A stretch of 64,000 nt of DNA from Megalonaias nervosa (GCA_016617855.1 JAECUM010001722.1:1-64000), one strand, 5' to 3'; positions 37,158 to 48,366 are shown, counted from the first letter of the stretch. Translations and numbers: made by a program. Notes: a model not told the origin generated them from the sequence alone.

Positions 37158-37611
37158 GACCAACAAGTAGATCTCCGCTTTGTTTTCTGACATTACTGGT
37201 AGCGGAGACAACCAAAACAGGCTATATTTCATAATGAAACTTTCACCCTCCAATCAGTTCTAACTATCAGATGCTCGCTAGTAATTAATAATTTATTTTG
37301 ACTGACCTTTATATGTTCATGGTAAGTATGATCCGTCTTCTTATGATCCATAGCATTAAATCTTTCAGAACACTCACATTTTTAGTATCAATCCCTGTCA
37401 GAACAGAACACCTGTGTGTCTATTTACTGCCCTTATTTTAAATTTGTGACACATGCATGGAAAGCAGCATCACCCCAAGGCAAGATTAACACCCAGAAAC
37501 TTTCTAGTGAGGACTGTATCACTAGGAACTGACAAATGCTTGCAACAGAACTATGGTTGTGTTGTTACTCTTGCCTAGGGGTGGAAAAAAGTGGAGATCT
37601 ACTTGTTGGTC
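37158..37611. mobile_element. TA-target MITE with 21-bp TIRs
   Basis: Starts GACCAACAAGTAGATCTCC and ends GGAGATCTACTTGTTGGTC. The inverted repeats match over 20 of 21 positions and are flanked by TA on each side (37156-37157 and 37612-37613). At 454 bp it has no significant ORF. The near-perfect termini suggest a recent insertion. Confidence 0.93.
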
Positions 37612-37652
37612 TAGTGAAGATAACATTCCAACTAATATCCTCAAATGTTAGG

Positions 37653-37765
37653 AGTTGATGTAGCTCAATAGGTAGTGTGTCAGGCTTGTAATCCAGCAGT
37701 CACAGGTTTGATACCCACCTAGTCAGCGCAGGTTGGCTGCCTCATTTTATCCTTGAACATTTTGT
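37653..37765 (+). mobile_element. tRNA-headed SINE group C fragment
   Basis: GATGTAGCTCAATAGGTAGT (A-box region), CACAGGTTTGATACCC (B-box region), then GTCAGCGCAGGTTGGCTGCC. It lies about 40 bp downstream of the TA-target MITE. Confidence 0.65.
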
Positions 37766-38185
37766 GATAGCTTTCCTAATTATGTCCTCATAATCTACAC
37801 TGATAAGCAGTGAATGTATAAAAATAGAAACAAGTTGTCAAAATTGTGTATAAAAGAAAAAAATTGAATGTGTGTCAAGTGGGTGCATTCATTCTGATGC
37901 TGGACAATACATTATGCCCATTTTTTAAAAATCATCTCTAATTGATTGAATATTTATACGTATAATTAAATATTGATCTGAGTTACTTCCCTTTAATGTG
38001 GTAGTTGGTACCACTATAAAATCCAGTCAGATCAGTAAAGAAGAATCTTGTCTTTGTTAAAGTTGTTTTCTTCATCAACATATGTCTTTTATTTGTCTTT
38101 ATGGATATTAGTCATTTTATGTGCTGGTGCCAGAACTACATGTTCATCTGTGGATCAAATATATTCTATTGTACTTTCTTATAGA

Positions 38186-38378
38186 GTCCAAAAGTAAACA
38201 ACATAGACCCTGATATACCATCACATAATGTTCTGTTGGATAAGTCACTTTGTTATTTTTTTTTCTAGTGATGACTTTTAACAAAACTGCATTGACCAAG
38301 ATCTGTCGGCATATTATACAACAGCAGAACTGGGTCTTTGCAGTTTGCAGTTGGACTTGTAATCAAGTAAAGAAGGCA
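38186..38378. mobile_element. Palindromic MITE group E, second copy
   Basis: GAGTCCAAAAGTAAACAACA, TAGACCCTGATATACCATCA at the left, and CAGAACTGGGTCTTTGCAGT, TTGCAGTTGGACTTGTAATC, AAGTAAAG at the right form imperfect inverted repeats like the 33.1 and 55.4 kb copies. Confidence 0.55.
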
Positions 38379-38786
38379 TTCTTCAAACTTGAACTATTTA
38401 TAAAGGATAAAGTTAGACTGCATATTTACGAGGGAACTATGGATTTAAAATAAGCAAAATAATTAATGAACGCTGCAGATAAAAAATAACATTTGTATGG
38501 TATTTTGTATAGATTCTCCATATTTTGCATTAATATGGGTATTGAAATGGCAAAATTAATGATGCATCAGTAAATTGTTTCACCCCTATTACCTAACTTT
38601 CAATGTATCTATCTGATGCTTTCTTTCCTTATTTTTCTGCAGCTATTGTGCGATGTGACCTTTATCATTAATCTAGGTATTAGCTAGGATAAATGCAGTA
38701 GCCATTCCTTGATAAAAAAAAAATTTTGTTGCTGAAACTGTAGCTGCCTTTATTAAAACCACATTTTTAATACCATGCATTACAGC

Positions 38787-39110
38787 ATGTACAGTCAGAT
38801 TAAACTCAGATCTCCACTGCCCCATCTGACAGTGACCACTTACAGTTCATGTTCTGGTGACCTATGTTATTACCATAATTGATAATGTTATCAGTCTATC
38901 AGATGAAGTCTTATATCTGTGCCTCTGGAAGACTGAGCAGTACGGCTGAAGAGCATCAATGTGTGAAGCATGATTTGATTCACTTTCAGATTTCTGCAAG
39001 CTTCCAGCCAATGGAAAAAATAAGCTAATTCAAAAGTCACCAGAACATGAACCCTATGCTGTGTCAGATCTCATGTATGACAGTGAAGATCTGATCTCAA
39101 TCTGATTGAC
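38787..39110 (+). mobile_element. Palindromic MITE group D, full copy
   Basis: The left arm GTCAGATTAAACTCAGATCT, CCACTG...GACAGTGACCACTT, GTTCATGTTCTGGTGACC is inverted at the right as GTCACCAGAACATGAACC, GTCAGATCTCATG, GACAGTGAAGATCTGATCTC, AATCTGATTGAC. The inner segment runs opposite to that of the copy at 45979-46300. Boundaries are within about 10 bp. Confidence 0.75.
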
Positions 39111-39311
39111 AGCATGTGATGTTAGTGTAAATTTTCAACTGCACTAGGTATAAGGTAAACTGTGTAGGTGTTGTTTGGTGATAGTTTTCTGCTTCACTGG
39201 TTAAAAGGTTGTATGAGTTGCCTAACAGCCCAAAATTAGTCCGCATGACCCAGTCTGTGTTTACATCCCATTTGTCCAGTTCTGCTTGGATTGATAGTTG
39301 GCATTCCTTTT

Positions 39312-39390
39312 TAAACATACAGGCAGTGTATAAACAACTTGATACAGTGTCATGTAAACATACAGGCAGTGTGTATACAACTTATATTGA
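39312..39390. repeat. 43-bp tandem duplication
   Basis: TAAACATACAGGCAGTGT...ATACA/AAACAACTT occurs twice with starts 43 bp apart (39312 and 39355). Confidence 0.75.
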
Positions 39391-40101
39391 GGAAAAGTGT
39401 CATTCATGGGAATTGTTTTTCTTCAGGAGTTAAGTGCTGGCATTAGTTTCTGTGGATCAGGATTTCTTACACCAGAGTGGAGTACTGTAAAGTATCTTTA
39501 TTATACATGTATGTACTGGGACTAATATGCATCTGTTAGTCCCAGATATTTGTATGTACGATGTCATCACCTTGGTTGGTCCAGGAATTTAGAATATTTA
39601 CCTCAATTTGCCTGAACACAAGCTAATACAATGACATACACGTATATATTTGACATTTTCATAGTAATTGATCAAAAGGGTTTTGACAAAGACTGGATCA
39701 TACAGTGTTAGTTCCAATCTGCAGCTGTTTGCACATGTGAATTGTAGTTATGAACATATTAATGATGGTGTATGTTCTGTTATTCAGTATTATGGGTGGG
39801 TCCAGACGCATTGAGAGCTGGCACTTGATCAGGTAGAGGTGGCCATTGCCATAAGCATGATGATTATGATTAGATGAGAAACTGAATGGTGGGTGGATTG
39901 CTCCTGATCTTGTTTACTTCCTTGATCAGACTTATGTACTCTTGAATTTGAATATAAAACTGAAAATGATGTCTGTATAACTCCTCAAATTACAGATCAT
40001 CACATTATGGTTTGACGCGAGAATAAATCACATTAAAGTATTCCAGAGAATTACTTTTATAAAACAACTCACATTTAGAAAACAAAATCAGAAAGAAATA
40101 C

Positions 40102-40104
<3 letters not shown>

Positions 40105-40151
<47 letters not shown>
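40105..40151. repeat. (AT)n microsatellite
   Basis: About 23 AT dinucleotides. Confidence 0.95.
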
Positions 40152-40153
<2 letters not shown>

Positions 40154-41059
40154 CATTTGAGGTGTTAATAACTATGTAATATCAAATTCTGACTGGAAAA
40201 GCCTGCAGTTGAGATCACTGATTCCACAAGAGAGTGATGTTTCTTGAATGAAATAAGACAATAAAATTGAGAAAAACCAATACATGTAAATTGTATTACA
40301 AAAATGCCTATATATTTCTTGCAATACCATTGATACATTTATTTGTATATTTGGAGAATTTTTTTCCAACTGCTAGTTCCTTGGACAACTGAGTTGGAAT
40401 AGTTTCTTATCATGTTTTTGCACATAATATTGCTTACTTTCTTAAAAAGCCACAGATATCCGATGAGACTTGATACTCAAATGGGTAAAAATCATATTAA
40501 TGTATTGTTCATAATGGAGACTGGGTTCAAAACCCTTCTAACACATGGTCCCTTAGACGAATAGATAATAAGAGACAAGGTTTTTAACTTCAGAAATTTC
40601 AGTTGCATAGTTCTTGTTTTTTTTAATGGCCCTTGCACTTGCAGTGGTAATCTTGGTTTCATTTTAATGTACATGAACTTTCTTTCCCAATGAGCTAACA
40701 TACATTATGAGTTGATAGAAACTATAACAATATTGTTAATTCCAGAAATGGAAAAAGTGGGGCCCAATGGTCTGTACCAGGTAAAAAATTTTGGGCACTT
40801 AATACGAAGGTTGTAAATACCCTTACCTGCTCCTTGTTTATTGAAGAAATTCAATTATATATCATTATTACAGACATGAGCATTGTGCATTTAATATTTT
40901 CTGCCATAAACAGGAAGCTTTCCAGCAATATATGTTTTGAATCAGTTATTGTGGAGTCAGACTACAGCACCGTTTTATTTCCTTGTCCGTTAAAATAGCT
41001 GTGTCAGCTGTTCAGGATACAGTTTATTTAGTTGACAAGGAATTTAATACCAAACCATT

Positions 41060-41830
41060 CTTTCATTTGACTCTGCACTGACTGATTCAGAGCATAATAA
41101 CAATGGAAAATCAAATATTTATTGCCAAAACTGATAAATCCACATCGCAGTCTGCTGTGATCATTATTAGCCTTCCCTGATGATGTGAGCCTTCCATATT
41201 TGGATTTGAAATCCTCATGCTCGATTAACAGTTCTTCTCTAAAATTTGTTTTAGTCAACATTTCTTCTACCCAGTGCACTACCTTAAAAACAAGTTTCTG
41301 TCTCAGCCAATGTGGGTATGTGAGAAAGCTTGCCAGTAGCTTCTCGTGGGCCGGTGGTTCTTTCTGGGGTTTTTCCAGGTTCTTCCTCCACCATTGATGC
41401 TGGCTGCCATGTATAGCCTATCTTGTGCTGAAAAATGGCGTTAAACCCTATAACAACAACAACAGCCTTAGAAATAAGCGAAGTACTGTTTTCATGGAAG
41501 ATTTATTTCAAGATTGCATATTCTATCAATGACCCACAATGTGGGCTTGATTGGTACCCAGGCTAATACAAATCAGTAGACATTTATGTTAGCTAGTATA
41601 TATGATCATCTTGAGATTCTTTGGCAATGAGCAAACTATTCACTCAGCTTGGGATCAGTCTATTCAATTTGCAGTCAATCATAATGATCTTTTATCTTTA
41701 TTTCATTGGGTCTTCTTTATACACCCAATGGGCACAACCAAAACTTTCATGTGCCAGAGATGAAAAATAAAGGTCATAATGCACAGGAATGCAGCTGAGA
41801 ATGATCGAACCCTACAGAAATTGAGAAAGA
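41060..41830 (+). repeat. Dispersed repeat family F, copy 2, interrupted by a SINE
   Basis: Collinear with 21410-22010: GCACTGACTGATTCAGAGC, AATATTTATTGCC, GATTTGAAATCCTCATGCTC, then after the SINE ATCAGTCTATTC, AGTCAATCATAATGATCTTT, TATACACCC and GTGCCAGAGATGAAAAAT. Confidence 0.6.
41301..41464 (+). mobile_element. SINE group B, 5'-truncated, nested in family F
   Basis: Starts inside the body at TCAGCCAATGTGGGTATGTG and continues AGAAAGCTTGCCAGTAGCTT, CTCGTGGGCCGGTGGTTCTT, the TTCTTCCTCCACCATTGATG core, and an ACAACAACAACA tail. It lacks the tRNA head, and is otherwise highly similar to the full copy at 30987-31233. Confidence 0.88.
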
Positions 41831-43574
41831 ATTTTTATGATTGTCTGGTCAGATATAGTTCCATAATCAACATAAGACATAGACTCGGATAGTTATTATG
41901 GTGGAGGAGGGATCTCAGCAAATTCCACAAACATTCATACAAAATAATCCAGTTTAGTAATATATTTCACGATAGCTACCCTTAAGAACATCTCAAAGAA
42001 AAGATTACTGATTGACTAAGGAATTGGAAGGTTTCTTCATCATGACTGTGATTTCACACAATCAGCTCATCTTGACATTATGTACTTTATGAATGGACAT
42101 GACGGACGGGATGGGTTAGAATGACATGCACTGTGTAAAAGTTGGTGCCATTTGGTGAAAACACTTAAAATAACCGTTTCAAATGTCATCTAGCAAAATG
42201 TTTCTTGTGAAAAGTAAAATAAAAATATCGGTTGGGTGTAACAATGTGTCAATAAAGCTAGTGTTGGAAATACTGGTGACCTGGGGCAAGTGTGACACTG
42301 TCTCTTCAGACCCAAAAAAATCAGAACATCTTGAAATTCTCCATCTCTTAACTTCTCACAGGTCGAACTCATAAAGATGTGTGATAGCTTGTTGAAAAGG
42401 AAAATTTCCTATTACCAAATGGTACCTTGTTTACTGTAAATGTAAAGACCATTAGGAAGTCAAGGACTGTAGAGTGTGCAAGCATTATATTTCATGATTT
42501 TTACATTTTAGTATGAAGTTTGCATCAGGTATACCGGTGTAAAAAAAACAACACAAAAAGAACAAGGAGGCAAAATAGGCACAGAAGAAATCAATAATTG
42601 TCAGTATATGCATATGTACCTTAATGTGCTTCGTTGATTGAAGTGTGAAGCCAGAATTAGGGAGCAAGTATTAAAAATGCTCGAGGCAGACAACTGTCAT
42701 TCCCACCATCCCTATTTTTTATGTCAGATAATGGCTTTTAATCATTCAGTTTTACAGTTGTGAAGTTAAGTATAAAAATAAGAACAAGATTTTAAGTCAT
42801 AATTACATGTACAGTTATTGTTATTTTGATTGTTGACTGAATATATTACTGAATGTACATGTTGATTAACAAGAGTCAGAATCTTAATGTGATAACAAGA
42901 AATTGTGGTATTTCGTTACTAGAGATCTTGCTTGCAGGGTCATTTCAGTGTTATCAAGTCAGCTCACACTAATTTTGTACTTGGAGGAGAACCCATGGAC
43001 TGCTAATTTATTGGGCTATCTTGACAGTCAACATCTGGATCATTGCAGTCCAAAATTAAAATACATTTAGATGCATGGACCAACTGTAAATCAGGGATCA
43101 TGTATAACAACTGATTTTTCATTAGTAATGGTGTTAAAATACTTGTCACTATCAGGCATATTGTTGGTTACTTGTAATAGACCCATGACTTTGGGATGAT
43201 GTGAGTAGGCAATATGTTTATGATAACCTGAAAAAGTGCCATAATTGTGTTCTTGCTTATTATGAATAATTCACAGCAGAATTTTCATTAATGTGATAGG
43301 ATAGTTTGTGTATGCTTTTTCTGTAATAAGGCTTATTTCAGTATTGTATTTGCTTTGCACTTGTACAAATTTATATTCTGTGTTAACAGGGGTGTCATTC
43401 AGTTCCAAAACAGATCATGGGATTTAAAATGTGTATTTTTTATGGAATGGTGTCAGGTAGCTTTCACTTGTATAGGTTTATCCTGGAACATTGTAAGGTT
43501 ATCATCGAACAGTTTTCTCTTTTTTGAATGGCAAAAGGTGGGTGCTTTTTTATTTTTTTTTACTAAATTATCAG

Positions 43575-43690
43575 GGGGCCCCGGTTGCCAAGTGGTCTAG
43601 AGTACTTGCTTTTAACGATAACTGCCATCTCTCCTCAGTCAGCTTGGGTTTGAGACTGGCTTGGCCAATGTGGGTATGTGAGAAAGTTTT
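43575..43690 (+). mobile_element. SINE group B, 3'-truncated
   Basis: GGGGCCCCGGTTGCCAAGTG, GTCTAGAGTA (A-box region), CTTGGGTTTGAGACTGG (B-box region), CCAATGTGGGTATGTGAGAA, where it breaks off. It retains the 5' half, the converse of the 41.3 kb copy. Confidence 0.85.
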
Positions 43691-43804
43691 TGTGAATATG
43701 CAACCATAAATTCAAACAACTGATGTTTCAGAATTTAATTTTGTAGAAAGTTTTGGACAAAGATTTTCATTAACCCATTTTATTAATTATTTATTGTTCA
43801 TCAT

Positions 43805-45026
43805 AGCTCATCTTGCTATAAGGCCAGATGAGCTTATTTATGTCCAGTGTGTGTGTGTCTGTGTGTGTGTGTGCTTGTGTGTGTGTCTGTGTGTGTCAAA
43901 TAATTTTCTATTTTAAAATTATAATTTAAAAAAACAACACCAGACCAGTTTAGACCAATTTGGTACAGGGAATTTTGGCATGAAGGTCTATCAGATTTGT
44001 ACAAATGATGATGATCTACTGTCCAATAATGCAGCTAAAAACAGTTTGATTTAAATTTTAATCAGATTCTCAAAAACTGCTGAGTGCAAATGATGTCAAT
44101 CAACCTTCAAATATTTCCACAGTTACTAAATATAGAAACCCTACCCTTACTGATAATAGAAAAATTTACTTCCCCAAAACCACTCAGCAGAATTTTTCCA
44201 AACTTGGAAGAAAGAATCCTGGCATGGCGGTGTTGTTCTCAAATAATGCTGATCTGCTATAAGTTATGAAAAAATTTTTTGAAAATAATGGAAAAACACT
44301 TAAACAACATCTAAAAAAAACTGGACAGAATTCGACTACATTTGACAAAAGCATTGCAGCATAGTGGGCTTTAAAGTTTATAGAAGTATGTTGATTCACC
44401 ATCAAATATGGCAACTGTTGCAAAGAAATAGAACTTTAAATGACATCTCAAAAAGTGCTGAACAGAATTTGATCATGTTTGATGGAAAGCATTATGTCAT
44501 GAAGACCTTCAAATTTTATACAGATATTGCTGACGCACGATCAGGTATGGCTGTTGTTACTAAAAATAGAAAAAACATTTAAACCACTTCTTCAGGAGGT
44601 TTCATCAGAATGACAAAACTTGGTAGAAACTGCCATGGCATGAAATTTAAAATCTGTACAAATCCGATTGATCTGCCTTCAGATATGACCATTGTTACAT
44701 CCAGTAAAAAATATGTATACGATTTCTTCTCAAAAACTGCAGAACAGAATTTGACCGTATTAGTGAGACAAAACATCCTGGCATAGAGGGTTTTAAAGTT
44801 TATATATAACTGATGCTCATCTGCAATCAAATATGGCCACCATTACTGAAAATAGAAAACCTTTAACTTACAGAAACAATGAAACAGTTGTTTTCATAAT
44901 ATATGCAATCAATGGCATTTGAAGAAATTCCAACAGAGCGTCATACTGACCCAGGTTTAGCCAACTGTTCTGCCGTTAGAAAAATGGCATAAGGTGAGCG
45001 ATGTCAGACTCACTTAGGACTCTTGT
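43805..45026 (+). repeat. Array-2 element, full copy with terminal hairpin and array
   Basis: The 5' end is a 9-bp stem AGCTCATCT / AGATGAGCT (43805-43813 and 43826-43834) with a 12-nt loop, followed by a GT-rich stretch (43846-43897). The body has about six diverged units (consensus ATGATGCTGATCTGCTATCA then AATATGGCCACCATTACTG...), with anchors near 44108, 44250, 44404, 44545, 44682 and 44830 (spacing 137-154 bp). The 3' segment has GAAACAGTTGTTTTCATAAT and AAGGTGAGCGATGTCAGACT, ending ACTCTTGT at 45019-45026. No coding capacity. The architecture resembles the non-autonomous pearl-type elements described in bivalves (family comparison from memory). Confidence 0.75.
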
Positions 45027-45350
45027 CTGTTCCATCAGCTTAAGTAGCCAGAATTAGAACTGAAGCAGCCAGAGAAAGCTGTGGTAGATTGACATTGAGT
45101 TTGTGGTGGTGGCATTGGGGTGGCGGGTTTATTCAGATCAAATACTGCTCATTGAAAAATGGGGAAAGTTGGCCATTTTAAGAAAAATGAACTTGCATTC
45201 TCAAAGTAGAAATAATCATGGACCAGCATCTGCAAAGCTCCCAGCCTTTAGTTTGAAATGACACCCCTGTGTTTGCAAATTCCAAAGACGGATATGCCAT
45301 TCCATTTCTTTTTTTTTTTCAACAATTTCCATACAGTTTTAAGTAATCAG

Positions 45351-45491
45351 TGATAGTGTCTGGTAAGGACATGGAGCTGCATTCGGCCAAGAGCACGGAG
45401 CCGCTGTGGGAATGGCCAGCTCGATCCCGTATGTCCTACAAAGAGATGACACAATTCCCCGACTTTGACAATATCGCAGTGCCCACTGAAG
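45351..45491 (+). CDS. Anoctamin family protein, coding exon 3
   Basis: 141 bp, phase 1/phase 1, with acceptor AAGTAATCAG|TG and donor GAAG|GTAATT. Joined in frame to exon 2 it encodes 47 residues, including MELHSAKSTEPLWEWPARSR and MSYKEMTQFPDFDNIAVPTE. This is still the N-terminal tail before the dimerisation domain. It is richer in GC and CpG than the flanking intron, and Trp/Pro-rich, as expected for real coding sequence. A multiple-of-three length and matching phases allow frame-neutral skipping. A second possible acceptor (ATACAG at 45331-45336) lies 14 bp upstream. Using it would put a TAA in frame soon after the junction, so I prefer 45351. Confidence 0.8.
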
Positions 45492-45978
45492 GTAATTAAT
45501 GATGGGCAATCTCTTTTAAGCTTCTTGTTTTGTTTTGTTTTTCCATCACATTTTTGCAATATTTACCTGCATACATGTATAATGTGCCTCCAAATGAAGA
45601 ACATGGACTCTTATTTGAGACCATAAAACTCTAAACTTTGAGTTTCCACTATCAGTAACAATCTTTCAAATGCAATATCATTTATGATTGGTTGAAACAT
45701 AATGTCAAACTCTAACTCAAACTCAGGAGTTTTCTGTACCAGCAGCTGTGAGTCTGCCCAGTTCACTTGAAATTACAAGTAGAATGGGCAGCATAGACTG
45801 AAAAATCTGCCAGTAGGTTATGCCATGACAGCTTTTGGTAAAAGTAGTTAACATTTAGGCACGAGTTATATACAAGTACATATGGTAGACACTGTCTCTG
45901 ATCGTCGTTTAGTGACATAAGCAATCCTAAAGCAAAATAGTTCATGTAATGTCTTTGCATCATTTAGGTATGATGCAT

Positions 45979-46300
45979 TGACAATCTGATTAAATCAGAT
46001 CTCCACTGTCCTACTTGAAGATCTGACAGCGACCACTTTGGGTTCATGTTCTGGTGACCCTTGAATTAGCCAATCAAAGTGCAGCTTTCAAAAAATCAGA
46101 AAGTGAATAAAATTGTTCAGCACACAATGATGCTGTTCAGCCACACTGCTCAGTCCCAAATGCAAAGATACAAGACTTCATCAGACTGGCTAATAAAATT
46201 ATTATGGTAACAACATAGGTCAACAGAACATGATCCCTAAGCAGTCGCTGTCAGATCTTCACATAGGACAGTGGAGACATGATTTCAGTCAGATTGGGCA
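45979..46300 (-). mobile_element. Palindromic MITE group D, full copy, opposite orientation
   Basis: Arms: GACAATCTGATTAAATCAGA, TCTCCACTGTCC, GACAGCGACCACTTTGGGTT at the left, and GCAGTCGCTGTCAGATCTTC, GGACAGTGGAGACATGATTT, CAGTCAGATTGGGC at the right. The inner segment (AAGACTTCATCAGACTGGCT, AATAAAATTATTATGGTAAC) is the reverse complement of that at 38787-39110. Confidence 0.75.
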
Positions 46301-46409
46301 TGTTGATGGTGTTCATTAGGCAAACAAAAATGTGTTTCCTATTGCACTGGTTTTAAAATTATGGTAGGTAGGTAGGTTTGTTTTTTTAAACATTATATAT
46401 ATTGTAAAG

Positions 46410-46412
<3 letters not shown>

Positions 46413-46446
<34 letters not shown>
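46413..46446. repeat. (TA)n microsatellite
   Basis: About 17 TA dinucleotides. Confidence 0.9.
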
Positions 46447-46448
<2 letters not shown>

Positions 46449-46547
46449 GTACCAAATGCATCAAGTACTATGCTAAACTGGTTCAGTTAGATGACTAAAT
46501 CAATTTCAGGATTTTTTGTTGTTGACTTTTTTATTTTAAATTTTTTT

Positions 46548-46625
46548 TTAACCTGGTGATGAAGAACAGAGATGGTCAGCTGACTGGAAACATATTTTGT
46601 GTTTCCTTATTGGTCAGTTTAATCA
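46548..46625 (+). repeat. Dispersed repeat family G, copy 5 (partial)
   Basis: GGTGATGAAGAACAGAGATG, GTCAGCTGACTGGAAACATA, TTTTGTGTTTCC matches the middle of family G. The GTGCTAGGGTC part is missing. Confidence 0.55.
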
Positions 46626-46966
46626 CAAATCCCCTACAAACTAGAATCCATGACACTAAAACTATCTGGGGTCCCATCTAGGGTATTAAATAAATCCTGG
46701 GCAAATCATTTTTTATGTTTTTTGTTTGTTGCATTCTTGCCACATTTTTGAATGTTTAATGCCACACATTAGCATCTGGGGCATTGAAATACATGTGCAT
46801 CAGTCTGTCCATTCATGTTCATTACCACTTGATGACTTCTGGATGAAACTTCTATTCATCAGTCTTATGGCTTTTTCCCATGGGGGGAGAGGGGCATGGG
46901 TCAGATGTACACAAATTTTAGATTGCAGTGATGTTTTCGACTGACTTTTTAAAACCCTACTTTTAT

Positions 46967-48366
46967 TTAGTTCACCAAGTGATAAGGACAAGAGAGGATT
47001 ATGGTATAGCCATGCATCCATAATGTGTTCATCATCAGTTGCTGTTTTCAACTTATGATGAAAAATCAAAAGACCAATTTCGACCAAGCTTGGCAGAAAA
47101 CATTCAGACATGAAGGCCTTTAAGTTCATGCAAATGATGCCAATACCATCTAGTTTGGCTGCTATCAGTAAAGAACTGTTCGACTATATTTGACATTTTC
47201 CCTTTATGAAGGGCTTTCAATTTTGTGCAAATGATTTCAGTCTGCTATCAAAATTTGGCTACCATTACTAATTATAGAAAAACCTGACATGAAAGGCTTT
47301 AAAAGTTGTTACAGTGATGCTGAGCTGCTATCAGACATGGCCACCATTACTGAAAATATAAAGGCTTTAAATGACTTCTTTTAAAAAACACTTCTCAATG
47401 GAATTTGACTCTGTTTGACAGAAAGCATTATGGAATTAATGGTTTTCAGATGTTGACAAATTCACTCAATTTCTTTCCAAAAATGGCAACAGATTTAATC
47501 ACATTGGAAAAAAAAATCATCCTGGCAGAAAGAGCTTTCAATTTTATGCAGATAATGCCAGTGAGCCATCAAATACAGCTTCTGTTGCTAAAATCAGAAA
47601 AACCTATAAATAATACATAAAAAAATCAGAACAAACTATTTTATATTTTGAAATAAAGCATCCAGGCATGAAGGGCTTGTAAATTTGTACGACTGATGCT
47701 GATCTGATACCAGATATGACCATCATTGCTTTAGATAGAAAACCTGTCTTAGAAACCACTCAACAGAATTTGATCAGATATGATTCTAATGCAAAGAGCT
47801 GTCCTGTTTACACAGATGATTCCAATATGTCATCAAATATTGCACCAAGAAGGAAACTTTAACAGTTCTTCAGAATTTGTCTAAATTTAACAGTATGCAT
47901 TCCAGTTTGAAGGCATTTCATATTTATACAAATGATGCCAATCTGCTGTCAAATATGACAGCACTACTACTAATAGACAAAAATCAACACTGTATTTACT
48001 GGTCAATAACTTTATCATTAAAAACTGCAAAACAGAATTTGACCAACTTGGAAACTAAACATTGTGGCATAATGGCTTTTTAATATTGGGCCAATGATGC
48101 TGATGTTCCATCACATATGGATGAAGATTTTAAAAAATAGGGAAACCTGGAAACATTTGTTTTCATAACACATGATCAGCAGTACTGGGAAACCTGGAAA
48201 CAGTTGTTTTCATAACACATGTGATCAACAGCACTGGGAAACCTGGAAACAGTTGTTTTCATAACACATGTGATCAACAGCGTTTTTGGGCTACTGCACA
48301 TAGATTTGGTTATTCGGTAGATATATCAGGCTGGCAGGCAGTCTCAGGTCCACTTGGGTCTCTTGT
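46967..48366 (+). repeat. Array-2 element, second full copy
   Basis: Begins TTTAGTTCACCAAGTGATAA, GGACAAGAG (a weaker form of the 43.8 kb start). It carries about eight diverged units with TGATGCTGATCTG.TATCAGA, CATGGCCACCATTACTGAAA and GAATTTGA blocks, then GAAACAGTTGTTTTCATAAC and the 3' end CAGGTCCACTTGGGTCTCTT, GT. It has no coding capacity; the frames at 47405-47620 and 47877-48083 are chance frames inside units. Confidence 0.72.
48140..48281. repeat. Three tandem copies of a 47-49 bp segment
   Basis: GGGAAACCTGGAAACA.TTGT followed by TTTCATAACACATG(TG)ATCA repeats at 48140, 48187 and 48236. The last two units are essentially identical. This is a local expansion of the Array-2 3' segment. 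Confidence 0.92.

Larger units (their letters stand above)
20947..45350 (+). other. Intron 2 of the anoctamin gene (~24.4 kb)
   Basis: Very large intron filled with SINEs, MITEs, minisatellites and array elements, listed separately. Unlisted stretches (for example 22850-25540, 31240-33060 and 39400-41050) are AT-rich and show no supportable gene. A missed small exon cannot be excluded. Confidence 0.55.

Noticed and set aside
43846..43897. Z-DNA-forming GT tract as a regulatory element
   Set aside because: Similar GT-rich tracts are common here (5583, 53404), and nothing ties this one to a promoter or exon.
45337..45350. Upstream acceptor at 45331-45336 for exon 3
   Set aside because: Reading from it in phase 1 meets a TAA at 45344-45346 and does not join exon 2 to exon 3, whereas the acceptor at 45350 gives a clean in-frame join.
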